From Bacteroidales bacterium (GTDB lineage: Bacteria; Bacteroidota; Bacteroidia; Bacteroidales; UBA932), in contig JAFRUH010000012.1 of assembly GCA_017438975.1 (NCBI GenBank), forward strand, positions 1 to 56,381: a DNA stretch of 56,381 nt, written 5' to 3'. The notes under the pieces were generated by a model that was not told where the DNA came from, ran no database searches, and saw only the letters and a program-made list of their open reading frames with translations. Position numbers and translations under genes: made by a program. Shown here in pieces: positions 8,782 through 17,101 of the stretch (within the stretch, counting starts at the first letter, position 1; each line of letters starts with the position of its first letter).

Positions 8782-11541
8782 CTACTTTTTCAAAACGACA
8801 TTGACGATACGGCCGGGCACGACGATCACTTTCGAGATCGTCATATCTCCCACATACTTCGCTGTCATTTCGTGCGCGCGAACCGCCGCCTCGACCTCGG
8901 CGGGGCCCATGCTCTTCGGAAGATCGACCATGAAGCGGGTCTTCCCATTGAAGGAGACAGGGTATTTGACATTATCCTCCGCCGTATAGGCCGGATTGTA
9001 GGCAGGGAAGGCAGCGTAGGTGATGGAATCCGCGTGACCGAGCTGATGCCAAAGCTCTTCCGCGATATGCGGAGCGAAGGGAGAGAGCAGGATCAGCAGC
9101 GGTTCGAGAATCGCCCGCTTCGAACAGCCCTGCAGCTCGTTGATGGCAATCATGAAAGCGCTCACCGTCGTATTGTAAGAGAAGTGCTCGATATCGTCCT
9201 GCTCCTTGGCGATCAGCTTGTGGAGAGACTTGAGTTCAGCGGGAGTCGGGGCTTCGTCGTTTACGAGGAAGGTGTCCCGGTCCCAGAACATGCGCCAGAC
9301 CTTCTTGAGGAAGCGGTTGACGCCGTCGATTCCCTTGGTATCCCAAGGTTTGGACTGCTCGACCGGTCCCAGGAACATCTCGTACAGACGCAGGGTATCG
9401 GCGCCGTAGTCGTCGCATACCTGGTCGGGATTCACGACATTGTACATGGACTTGGACATCTTTTCGACGGCCCAGCCACAGACGTATTCCCCGTTCTCGA
9501 GGATGAACTCGGCCGTCGCGAATTCAGGCCTCCAGGCCTTGAACGCTTCGATGTCGAGCCGGTCGTTGCGTACCAGGTTGATGTCGACATGGATCTCCGT
9601 CGTCTCATATCCGTCCTTCAGGCCGGCGGAGACGAAGGTATTGGTATTCACGATCCGGTACACGAAGTTCGAACGGCCCTGGATCATACCCTGGTTGATC
9701 AGCTTCCGGAAAGGTTCATCCTCGCAGACATATCCGAGATCATAGAGGAACTTGTTCCAGAAACGGGAATAGATCAGGTGGCCCGTGGCATGCTCGGTTC
9801 CGCCGATATACAGGTCGACGCTGCGCCAGTATTCGTCCGCCTCGGGGCTGACGAGGGCATTGTCATTGTGGGGATCCATGTACCTGAGGTAATAGGCGCT
9901 GGATCCGGCAAAGCCCGGCATGGTACTCTTTTCGAGCGGGAAGCCGTCGAAGGTCCAGTTCTTTGCGCGTGCGAGCGGAGGTTCGCCGGTCTCGGTGGGT
10001 TTGTATTCATCGATCTCGGGGAGGGTCAGCGGAAGCTTGTCCTCGGGAACGGGCGTCGCGATGCCGTCCTTGTAGTAAATGGGGAACGGTTCTCCCCAGT
10101 AGCGCTGGCGGGAGAAAATGGCGTCGCGGATGCGGTAATTGATCTTCCGGCGGCCGATTCCATGGGCCTCGACGTAATCGATCGCGGCGGGGATGGCCTC
10201 TTTGACATCCAGTCCGTTGAGGAAACCGCTGTTCATCATGATGCCTTCCTTCGCGTCGAAACTTTCCTCGCTGACATCCGCCCCTTCGATGAGGGGAATG
10301 ATCGGCAGGTCGAATTTCCGGGCGAAGGCATAGTCGCGACTGTCATGGGCGGGAACGGCCATGATCGCACCGGTTCCGTAGCCCGCGAGGACATATTCGG
10401 AGATCCAGACGGGAACGGAGTCCCCGGTCAGCGGATTGATGGCGTAGGATCCCGAGAAAACGCCCGTAACGGCCTTCCCGGCAATCCTTTCGCGCTCGGT
10501 CTTCTTCTTGACCTGGTCGAGATAGGCGGCGACGGCCTCTTTCCGGTCGGGAGAAGTCAGTTTGGGGACCCACTCGCTCTCCGGGGCCAGGACCATGAAG
10601 GTCACTCCGAAGACCGTGTCGGCCCGGGTCGTGAAGATCGTCATGTCGTACTCTTCTTCCCCGTTCCGGACCTTGAAGACCATCTCGGCGCCCTGGGACT
10701 TTCCGATCCAGTTCTTCTGCATCTCCTTCAGGGAATCGGTCCAGTCGATGCGGTCGAGCCCTTCGAGCAGGCGGCCGGCATAAGCGGACACACGCAGCTG
10801 CCACTGGACCATCTTCTTCTGGAAGACCGGATGGCCTCCTCGCTCGGAGTAGCCGTCCTTCACCTCGTCATTGGCGAGGACCGTTCCGAGTGCGGGGCAC
10901 CAGTTGACCGTCGACTCTCCCTGGTAGGCGATCCGGTAGTGCATCAGGACGTCGGACTTCTCTTTTTCGGAAAAGGCTTTCCACTGCTCCGCCGTGAAGA
11001 CGGGGGCGTCGTTGTTGGCGGCGTCCACGGCTGCGGAACCGCCCTTTTCGAAAGCGGCGACGAGTTCTTCGATGGGACGGGCTTTCTGCAGGACATTGTC
11101 GTACCAGGAACCGAACATCTTCAGGAAGGCCCACTGGGTCCACTTGTAATAGTCCGGATCGCAGGTGCGGAACTCCCGGTCCCAGTCGTATGAGAAGCCG
11201 ATCCGGTCGAGCTGCTGGCGATAGCGGGCGACATTCTGGTGGGTCGTCTTTTCCGGATGCTGGCCGGTCTGGATGGCGTACTGCTCCGCCGGAAGGCCGA
11301 AGGCGTCATAGCCCATCGGATGGAGGACGTTGAATCCTTTCAGGCGCTTGTAGCGGGAGAAGATATCGCTTGCGATGTACCCCAGCGGATGACCGACGTG
11401 AAGTCCCGCTCCGGAGGGATACGGGAACATGTCCAGCACATAGTATTTCGGTTTGGAGGAATCGGGCTCGGCCCTGAACGTCTTATGGGAGGCCCAGTAT
11501 TCCTGCCATTTCCTTTCGATTTCTATGAAATTATAATCCAT
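8782..11541 (-). CDS. leuS: Leucyl-tRNA synthetase
   Basis: 919 residues. Class Ia synthetase that charges tRNA-Leu. The HIGH motif appears as HVGH (residues 48-51) in the typical [14 protein letters not shown] context and the KMSKS loop is at 694-698. A long connective/editing insertion lies between them ([15 protein letters not shown]) and the anticodon-binding helical domain follows KMSKS. It is somewhat longer than the E. coli enzyme, as usual in Bacteroidota. It sits six bases downstream of the M28/TonB gene and six bases upstream of a YitT gene, so an essential translation gene is embedded in an envelope-protein operon. Confidence 0.98.
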   Translation of the reverse strand: MDYNFIEIERKWQEYWASHKTFRAEPDSSKPKYYVLDMFPYPSGAGLHVGHPLGYIASDIFSRYKRLKGFNVLHPMGYDAFGLPAEQYAIQTGQHPEKTTHQNVARYRQQLDRIGFSYDWDREFRTCDPDYYKWTQWAFLKMFGSWYDNVLQKARPIEELVAAFEKGGSAAVDAANNDAPVFTAEQWKAFSEKEKSDVLMHYRIAYQGESTVNWCPALGTVLANDEVKDGYSERGGHPVFQKKMVQWQLRVSAYAGRLLEGLDRIDWTDSLKEMQKNWIGKSQGAEMVFKVRNGEEEYDMTIFTTRADTVFGVTFMVLAPESEWVPKLTSPDRKEAVAAYLDQVKKKTERERIAGKAVTGVFSGSYAINPLTGDSVPVWISEYVLAGYGTGAIMAVPAHDSRDYAFARKFDLPIIPLIEGADVSEESFDAKEGIMMNSGFLNGLDVKEAIPAAIDYVEAHGIGRRKINYRIRDAIFSRQRYWGEPFPIYYKDGIATPVPEDKLPLTLPEIDEYKPTETGEPPLARAKNWTFDGFPLEKSTMPGFAGSSAYYLRYMDPHNDNALVSPEADEYWRSVDLYIGGTEHATGHLIYSRFWNKFLYDLGYVCEDEPFRKLINQGMIQGRSNFVYRIVNTNTFVSAGLKDGYETTEIHVDINLVRNDRLDIEAFKAWRPEFATAEFILENGEYVCGWAVEKMSKSMYNVVNPDQVCDDYGADTLRLYEMFLGPVEQSKPWDTKGIDGVNRFLKKVWRMFWDRDTFLVNDEAPTPAELKSLHKLIAKEQDDIEHFSYNTTVSAFMIAINELQGCSKRAILEPLLILLSPFAPHIAEELWHQLGHADSITYAAFPAYNPAYTAEDNVKYPVSFNGKTRFMVDLPKSMGPAEVEAAVRAHEMTAKYVGDMTISKVIVVPGRIVNVVLKK

Positions 11542-11547
11542 ATGTAA

Positions 11548-12909
11548 TTATTTGATTCTTATTCCGTTGATTCCGAATCCACCGCTTTTTTCCTTCTTTT
11601 CCAGGCGGAACTCCACCGTCAGGGTCATCGCCGTCCGGACCTTCTTGCCACGGACCCGGCCCGGCTTCCATTTCGGAGAAGCGCTGATGACACGGACCGC
11701 TTCTTCGTCCAGGGCGGGACTGACTCCCCTGGCGACCCTTACATCCCGTACGTTACCTTCCTCGTCGATGATGAAATCGACGACTACCCGTCCCTGATTA
11801 CCGGCTTCGAGGGCCTCTTTCGGGTATTTCAGGTAGGCATAGACCCACTTCTGCATGAAGGTCGAAGGATCCTGGCTGCCCAGGAACGAAGGTTTGTAAT
11901 CACAGTCATGGAAGGCTACGGCGTCTTCCCGTACAGGCGTCCGGGAGGTTGCATCCGGACTGAATGCCGGCTTCGGGGCACCCGTCAGGGCGACCGTACA
12001 GGAATAGATATACTCCAGTTCCTTTTCCATGGACGCATAATCCAGGATCGAGGGAGTATCCTTTTCGGTTCCGTGCTCGGGATAGCGCCCCGTCGTGAAC
12101 AGGACGGAGGGAATTTCCTTGTCATAGAACGCCCGGTGGTCGGAAGGATAGGGTTCCGTCGAGGTCAGTTCGGGAACGATCGGGAGGAGTTCCCCCTGCA
12201 GGGCTGTCAGAATCATGTTCATATCCGCATTCGAGCTCGTATATGCATAGAATCCGTGACTGGCCGTTCCGAGCATATCCAGGTTCACCATGGCGTCGAT
12301 CCGGTCCGTATCGGAGAAGGAGCGGTTCAGGAAGTACCAGGAACCGGCGAGGGTCCGGGTGGATGCTCCGAAGGCCACCAGGAGGACGGAACGCCTGAGA
12401 TTCAATCGGTTGGTCCGCAGCATCCGGGCCAGTTCCAGGAAAAGGGCGAGGCCGGAAGCGTTTCCGTTGGCGCCGTAGTAGATCCGCCGCCGGGGTTCCC
12501 CGTCGACTGTATAGGTATCTATCCCGAGGTTGTCCATGCGGGCGCCGACCACGATATAGCGGTCGTTGAGGGCGCTGTCCGTTCCCTGGATGAAGGCGGC
12601 CACGTTGCGGGATAAAAGGGTATCGCCCGCCTCGCCGAGGATTCCGAAAGTCTCTCCCGCAAGCGGTGTAATCAACTCAAGTCCATAGGATTTCAGGACC
12701 GTCCCGACATACTCGGCGGTCATCGCCTCTCCTTCCGAGCCGGCAAGGCGGCCTTCCGTCTGGGCGGAAGCGATATAGGAAACGTGCTCCTTCAGGGCCC
12801 TGACGGTTTCGGAATCATATAGGTCCGAATAATCCGGAGTCCGGAACTGGGCGGTTGCAGACAAGCCCAGGCAGAGGGCGAGGGTGAGGCTGGCCAGGAT
12901 CTTCTTCAT
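11548..12909 (-). CDS. Degenerate M28 peptidase domain fused to a TonB C-terminal domain
   Basis: Predicted 453 residues from ATG 12909, which opens a clear signal peptide (MKKILASLTLALCLGLSATA). Residues ~40-330 align with secreted M28 aminopeptidases (RLAGSEGEA, VVGARMDNLG, YGANGNASGLA, MVNLDMLG, SDHRAFY, EHGTEKDT). Residues ~360-447 are a TonB/energy-transducer C-terminal domain (YPKEALEAGNQGRVVVDF, SPKWKPGRVRGKKV). Most M28 metal ligands are replaced: His by R124, the Asp pair by N148-G149 and the Glu pair by S183-T184; D211 and H279 remain. It is probably a non-catalytic periplasmic protein. The start overlaps the SPOR gene stop (TGATG), indicating translational coupling, and leuS follows six bases after the stop. 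Confidence 0.85.
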   Translation of the reverse strand: MKKILASLTLALCLGLSATAQFRTPDYSDLYDSETVRALKEHVSYIASAQTEGRLAGSEGEAMTAEYVGTVLKSYGLELITPLAGETFGILGEAGDTLLSRNVAAFIQGTDSALNDRYIVVGARMDNLGIDTYTVDGEPRRRIYYGANGNASGLALFLELARMLRTNRLNLRRSVLLVAFGASTRTLAGSWYFLNRSFSDTDRIDAMVNLDMLGTASHGFYAYTSSNADMNMILTALQGELLPIVPELTSTEPYPSDHRAFYDKEIPSVLFTTGRYPEHGTEKDTPSILDYASMEKELEYIYSCTVALTGAPKPAFSPDATSRTPVREDAVAFHDCDYKPSFLGSQDPSTFMQKWVYAYLKYPKEALEAGNQGRVVVDFIIDEEGNVRDVRVARGVSPALDEEAVRVISASPKWKPGRVRGKKVRTAMTLTVEFRLEKKEKSGGFGINGIRIK

Positions 12910-13460
12910 CACAGGGTATCGTTTACGAGGATCCATCCCTCCTTGGGACAAATGCCTTTCCGTTTCAGTTCATCCATATTCCGCACGGTCTCGGAGATCC
13001 GGTCCGAGGGACAGGCACCGACAGCGTTCATCCCGTTACGGAAAGGAATGACGACGGCGGAATACCCCGCTTCCGTACATTTACGGGCCTTTTTTCCGGC
13101 ATTTTCGGGACTCTTGAAAGAGCCGGTGACGACATAGTAGCGATGGTCCAGAACGGTCTTTCCGAGTCCTCCGAGACGGACGGGTCTGAGGAAGGTTCCT
13201 TTCTTCCGGCTCAGGGAGTCCAGCAGACGGGCTTCCAGGGCGGCCTCCGCTAGAGAATCGACCTTCCGCTTGACTTCAGCCTTCTCCAGGGAATCCCGGA
13301 CGGCCTCCTCACGCAGGCGCTGCCGCTCGGCGAGAACCTCACCGCGCTTCTTCTCCAGGTCGGCGGAAGTCGGTCTTCCGGCCACCGTCCGGAAGAAATC
13401 GCACCCGCTCACCGATAGCAGTACCGGGACGAGAAAAAGAAGGATCAGATACTTTTTCAT
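12909..13460 (-). CDS. SPOR-domain lipoprotein
   Basis: 183 residues with a lipoprotein signal (LLFLVPVLLSVSGC), a charged coiled-coil stretch (~30-90, rich in Lys/Glu/Arg) and a C-terminal SPOR-like domain (YYVVTGSFKSPENAGKKARK ... YSAVVIPFRNGMNAVG). SPOR domains bind denuded septal peptidoglycan. The protein is therefore likely an envelope or division-site factor. Start ATG 13460; another in-frame ATG at 13466 would add two residues. It is the first gene of the operon that continues into the M28/TonB fusion, leuS and two yitT genes. Confidence 0.85.
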   Translation of the reverse strand: MKKYLILLFLVPVLLSVSGCDFFRTVAGRPTSADLEKKRGEVLAERQRLREEAVRDSLEKAEVKRKVDSLAEAALEARLLDSLSRKKGTFLRPVRLGGLGKTVLDHRYYVVTGSFKSPENAGKKARKCTEAGYSAVVIPFRNGMNAVGACPSDRISETVRNMDELKRKGICPKEGWILVNDTL

Positions 13461-13481
13461 GCACATAAGGTCCAAAACATG

Positions 13482-13489
13482 CAAATTTA
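13482..13489 (-). promoter_or_regulatory. -7 box (TAAATTTG) of the SPOR-leuS-yitT operon
   Basis: A minus-strand TAnnTTTG match lies 21 bases upstream of the SPOR ATG. It is back to back with the capA promoter at 13526. Confidence 0.65.
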
Positions 13490-13525
13490 ACGAAATATCA
13501 TTCCTCGACAAAATAAAATTGTATG

Positions 13526-13533
13526 TATATTTG
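13526..13533 (+). promoter_or_regulatory. -7 box (TATATTTG) for the CapA-like gene
   Basis: A perfect TAnnTTTG match whose last base is only eight bases before the GTG start at 13542, so the mRNA leader would be very short. Confidence 0.65.
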
Positions 13534-13541
13534 TAATCAGA

Positions 13542-14765
13542 GTGAGAAAAGGAAGATTCATATGGATTGCCGCGATCGCGGTTCTGCTCATACCCGGAAC
13601 GGTGTCCGCCCAGCTTCTGCCGACACGGCGCGACACTCTCGCGCGGGAGTCCCTGCTGAGACTGCCCTCCGCTGAACTGGACCTGGACATCTTCAATCCC
13701 CGCAGCAAGACCGTCTCCCTGTTCGTCGTCGGTGATGTCATGAGCCACGGAGCCATGATGAGAAGCGCTTTCGAGATGTATCGGAGGGACCATCCAGACG
13801 CATCCCGCGACCGGCATGAGTGCTACGACTACTCTTCGTTCTTCCGCCCCATTTCCGACTGGATCACTTCGGCCGACATAGCGGTCTGCAACATGGAATT
13901 CCCCCTGGCCGGGCCTCCTTTCGCCGGTTACCCGAGCTTTTCCGGCCCCGACTCCTATCCCGAATACCTGTCCGACGCCGGTTTCGACGTCCTTCTGACC
14001 GCCAACAACCACATCCTGGACAAGGGAGATTCCGGTCTCCGGCGAACCGTCGAGGTTTGCGACCGGGTTGAAAAGGAACGGGGCGTCCGCCATACCGGCG
14101 TCGTCTCTTCGGAAAAGGACATGAGGCGGCGCTACCCCCTCCTGATCGAGAAGAAGGGAATCCTCATCGCCCTGATCAATTTCACCTACGGAACGAACAT
14201 GGGATCCGAGGTCGCCTGGCCGAGGGTCAACCGGATGAACCGGATGGACATCGGGAAAGCGATCGAACGGGCGAAGGACGCGGGGGCCGATGTGATCGTC
14301 GCCCTTCCCCACTGGGGAGTCGAATACCAGTTCCGGCACTCCCCGTCCCAGGAAGAACTGGCCCGGTGGATGATCGCCCAGGGTGTGGACCTTGTCATCG
14401 GATCCCATCCGCACGTCGCACAGGACATCCAGGTCATCGACGGGAAAACGGTCATCTATTCACTGGGGAACGCCGTGTCGAACCAGAATGACCTGATCGC
14501 CCGCCTCGAACTCTGCGCCGCCGTCGATATCCGGATCGGAAAGGACGGGCGGGCCGTCGTCGAACCGCCGAGAGTCCGTTACCTTTGGTGCACGAAACCG
14601 GGAATGATCGACGATTCCTACACCGTCGTTCCGGTCGCTTCCTACCTGGAAAACCCGGGAGCCTGGCGGGTTAGGGAAGACTACGACAACATGGTCTCGA
14701 CGTATCGCAAAGTACAAAAAGAAAACCACGTATATGAAGAAAACGATCCAACTGGAAGCCATTGA
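13542..14765 (+). CDS. CapA family protein (poly-gamma-glutamate capsule type)
   Basis: 407 residues. A signal peptide (to about VSAQ) precedes a metallophosphatase-fold domain with the CapA/PGA_cap landmarks VVGDVMSHG, CNMEFPL, LTANNHILDKG, LPHWGVEY and IGSHPHVAQ. CapA proteins are linked to capsule or polyglutamate production, but in Bacteroidota a single secreted copy like this is common and its substrate is unknown. The only plausible start is GTG at 13542, directly behind a -7 box. The last 32 bases overlap the start of phoH in another frame. Confidence 0.9.
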   Translation: MRKGRFIWIAAIAVLLIPGTVSAQLLPTRRDTLARESLLRLPSAELDLDIFNPRSKTVSLFVVGDVMSHGAMMRSAFEMYRRDHPDASRDRHECYDYSSFFRPISDWITSADIAVCNMEFPLAGPPFAGYPSFSGPDSYPEYLSDAGFDVLLTANNHILDKGDSGLRRTVEVCDRVEKERGVRHTGVVSSEKDMRRRYPLLIEKKGILIALINFTYGTNMGSEVAWPRVNRMNRMDIGKAIERAKDAGADVIVALPHWGVEYQFRHSPSQEELARWMIAQGVDLVIGSHPHVAQDIQVIDGKTVIYSLGNAVSNQNDLIARLELCAAVDIRIGKDGRAVVEPPRVRYLWCTKPGMIDDSYTVVPVASYLENPGAWRVREDYDNMVSTYRKVQKENHVYEENDPTGSH

Positions 14766-15702
14766 CCCGATTGAAATCTACGGCGCCGGCAACCGCATCC
14801 TCACCGAATTTTGTTCCTATTTCCCGAAGCTGAAGGTAACGGCACGAGGGCATGAACTGATCCTGGACGGACGGGAGGAGGATATCGTTTCTTTCAGCGC
14901 CAAACTGGAGGAACTGATCCGGAGGCGGCACCACAAGATGAACCTGACCCCTTACGATGTAGACGACATCTTCGACGGGGAGAGTTCTCCGGACCGATTC
15001 CGGCTGGACGGGAACGCCGTCATCGTGCACGGAACGGACGGTAAGCCCATCAAAGCGCGGAACAAGACCCAGCAGGAGATGGTCAAGGCCTATTTCGACA
15101 ATGACCTCATCTTCGCCGTCGGACCGGCCGGTACCGGCAAGACCTATGTCGCCATCGCCCTCGCCGTCAGGGCTCTGAAGAACCGTGAAATCAAGCGGAT
15201 CATCCTGACCCGTCCCGCCGTCGAAGCGGGAGAACGCCTCGGCTTCCTGCCCGGCGACCTCAAGGACAAGCTGGACCCGTATCTCCAGCCGCTTTACGAT
15301 GCCCTCGCGGACATGATCCCCTCCCGGAAACTGCAGGAGTTCATGGCGGAAGGGACGATCCAGATCGCCCCGCTGGCCTATATGAGGGGCCGGACCCTGG
15401 ACCGTGCCTGCGTCATCCTGGACGAAGCGCAGAATACGAATATCGGGCAGCTCAAGATGTTCCTGACCCGAATGGGGTGCAACGCCAAGTTCCTCGTGAC
15501 GGGAGACGCCACGCAGATCGACCTTCCCCGCCGCTCCGATTCCGGCCTCCTCGCCGGGATCCGGCTTCTCGAGGGCATCAAGGGGATCGCCACGGTCCGG
15601 TTCTCTTCCGAGGACATCGTCCGCCACCCCCTCGTCACCAAGATCGTCCGCGCCTTCGAAGAGACGGAGAACTCCGCGGACATACATCCCGGAAACCCGT
15701 AA
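14734..15702 (+). CDS. phoH: PhoH family ATPase
   Basis: 322 residues. A short N-terminal domain is followed by a P-loop NTPase of PhoH type: Walker A GPAGTGKT (130-137), LTRPAVEAGERLGFLPGD, Walker B with DEAQN (D230, E231) and VTGDATQIDLP. The family is an RNA-associated ATPase (YbeZ-like) often tied to YbeY and rRNA maturation. That partner is not visible here. Translation starts inside the end of the CapA gene (ATG 14734), so the two genes are cotranscribed. A two-way terminator follows. Confidence 0.95.
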   Translation: MKKTIQLEAIDPIEIYGAGNRILTEFCSYFPKLKVTARGHELILDGREEDIVSFSAKLEELIRRRHHKMNLTPYDVDDIFDGESSPDRFRLDGNAVIVHGTDGKPIKARNKTQQEMVKAYFDNDLIFAVGPAGTGKTYVAIALAVRALKNREIKRIILTRPAVEAGERLGFLPGDLKDKLDPYLQPLYDALADMIPSRKLQEFMAEGTIQIAPLAYMRGRTLDRACVILDEAQNTNIGQLKMFLTRMGCNAKFLVTGDATQIDLPRRSDSGLLAGIRLLEGIKGIATVRFSSEDIVRHPLVTKIVRAFEETENSADIHPGNP

Positions 15703-15724
15703 TACCCGGTCCGATATAAAGCAA

Positions 15725-15749
15725 AAAAAGCCTCCGGCGGAGGCTTTTT
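15725..15749. terminator. Bidirectional terminator between phoH and the TPR gene
   Basis: AAAAA-GCCTCC-GGC-GGAGGC-TTTTT: a symmetrical stem with an A-run before and a T-run after, so it ends transcription from both convergent genes. Confidence 0.9.
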
Positions 15750-15769
15750 CCATCATCTGAAACAGACGC

Positions 15770-17089
15770 TTACTTAGCGTTCTCGAGGAAGTTGTTGTAC
15801 TTCTCGTAAGCGGCCTGATAGTCGGCGCTTTCGTTACGGAAAACGAAGTAGAGACGCTTGAGGTAGTCTGCGACATTGGTCTTGACCGCGTCGTTCTTGG
15901 TCACGGCGAAGCACTTCTCGAACGGCTCGATGGCGTTCTTGAGGGCGACCTTCAGCTCTTCCTGCAACTGGTCGTATTTCTTGTACTCGCTGTACGGAAG
16001 GGCGGCGGCCTCTTCCTGGATCGCCAGGGCGCGGTTGAACCACATCACACCTTCACCATAGTGGCCCATCTCATAGTTGGGATCGACCTCGGAGGCCTTG
16101 CGGTATGCCTTGACGGCATTGTCATAATCCTTCATACGGCCGTAGATGTCACCCTCGACATAGTACAGGGACGGGTTGTTGGGAAGTTCGGCCTTGGCCT
16201 TGCCAAGCAGGTCGATGAGCTTGTTCGGATCCTCGTTGGCTGCGATGTAGAGGTTGATCAGGTTGGTCAGGACCTGCGGATTCTCCGGGAATTTCTGGAA
16301 ACCTTCCTCGAGGTAGGAGCGGGCGGTCACGGTATCCTTCTGGTTGATCGCGCACTCGTACAGGTTGGCGTACACGCCGCCGTCGGAGAAGTAATTGTTC
16401 TTCAGAGCATTGGTGAAGTGAGCCTTCGCCTTCTCGAACTCCTGGGCCTCCATGGCGGTGACACCCGCGTAATAGATGGAAGCGGTGTCAAGTTTGGAAA
16501 GCGGGGCCTGGGCAAGCGCGGCCGCGCTCTTCTCGAAGAGGGTGCTGGCCTTGGACGGGTTGCCGAGATAATAGGCGTTGAAAGCATCCTGGTTGTAGTT
16601 CTGGGCAATGGTGTTCAGGGCCTCGGTGATCGCCTTGGTCTTCTTGCCGGCAGCATCGAGTTCCGCAGCCTTCTTATAGGCTTCGAGAGCCTTGGCAAGG
16701 GCGTCGCCCTGATAGGAAGGATTGGTCACTTCGGTGATGACGAGACTGCCGTTCTGATCGAAATACAGGTTCTTGTCCTTGTAGACGACCTTCTCATACT
16801 GCTGTCCACCCATCTCGACGGTTTCGGAGGAGAGGGGCTTGTCGTTACCCATGACCAGCTGGAGTTCGGTCTTGTTCCCGCCGACGACATTCGCGGTCGG
16901 ATTGGAATAGGCGTTCTGGTAGGCCTGTCCGATCTTGATCCAGGTATCCGGATTGGCGGCTTTCTTGGCATTCTGCGCGGCGGCCTCGGCCTTCGCGATA
17001 GCCTTCTGGATATCAGCGGCAGGTTTGACCTGTGCATGAGCGATCGAAACGGATGCGATCAGTGCAAGTGCGAATAAGATTCTTTTCAT
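15770..17089 (-). CDS. Secreted tetratricopeptide-repeat protein
   Basis: 439 residues with a clear signal peptide (MKRILFALALIASVSIAHAQ). After an Ala/Lys-rich helix, TPR-like helical pairs run through most of the chain, for example AGVTAMEAQEFEKAKAHFTN and YVEGDIYGRMKDYDNAVKAY. It is a periplasmic or surface scaffold by family; the partner is not identifiable. It begins 12 bases after the gyrA stop on the same strand with no visible promoter, so it is probably translated from the gyrA transcript. It ends at a two-way terminator. Confidence 0.85.
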   Translation of the reverse strand: MKRILFALALIASVSIAHAQVKPAADIQKAIAKAEAAAQNAKKAANPDTWIKIGQAYQNAYSNPTANVVGGNKTELQLVMGNDKPLSSETVEMGGQQYEKVVYKDKNLYFDQNGSLVITEVTNPSYQGDALAKALEAYKKAAELDAAGKKTKAITEALNTIAQNYNQDAFNAYYLGNPSKASTLFEKSAAALAQAPLSKLDTASIYYAGVTAMEAQEFEKAKAHFTNALKNNYFSDGGVYANLYECAINQKDTVTARSYLEEGFQKFPENPQVLTNLINLYIAANEDPNKLIDLLGKAKAELPNNPSLYYVEGDIYGRMKDYDNAVKAYRKASEVDPNYEMGHYGEGVMWFNRALAIQEEAAALPYSEYKKYDQLQEELKVALKNAIEPFEKCFAVTKNDAVKTNVADYLKRLYFVFRNESADYQAAYEKYNNFLENAK

Positions 17090-17101
17090 GGTCTATAAAA
17101 A

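Noticed and set aside
8224-11193. Long open frame (about 989 codons) on the plus strand across leuS and a YitT gene
   Set aside because: It is antisense to leuS, which has all its synthetase motifs. The high GC third-position bias makes long reverse frames, and the translation shows no domain.
12909-14414. Long minus-strand frame joining the SPOR gene with upstream sequence
   Set aside because: The upstream part is antisense to CapA. The lipoprotein signal at 13460 and its -7 box define the real start.
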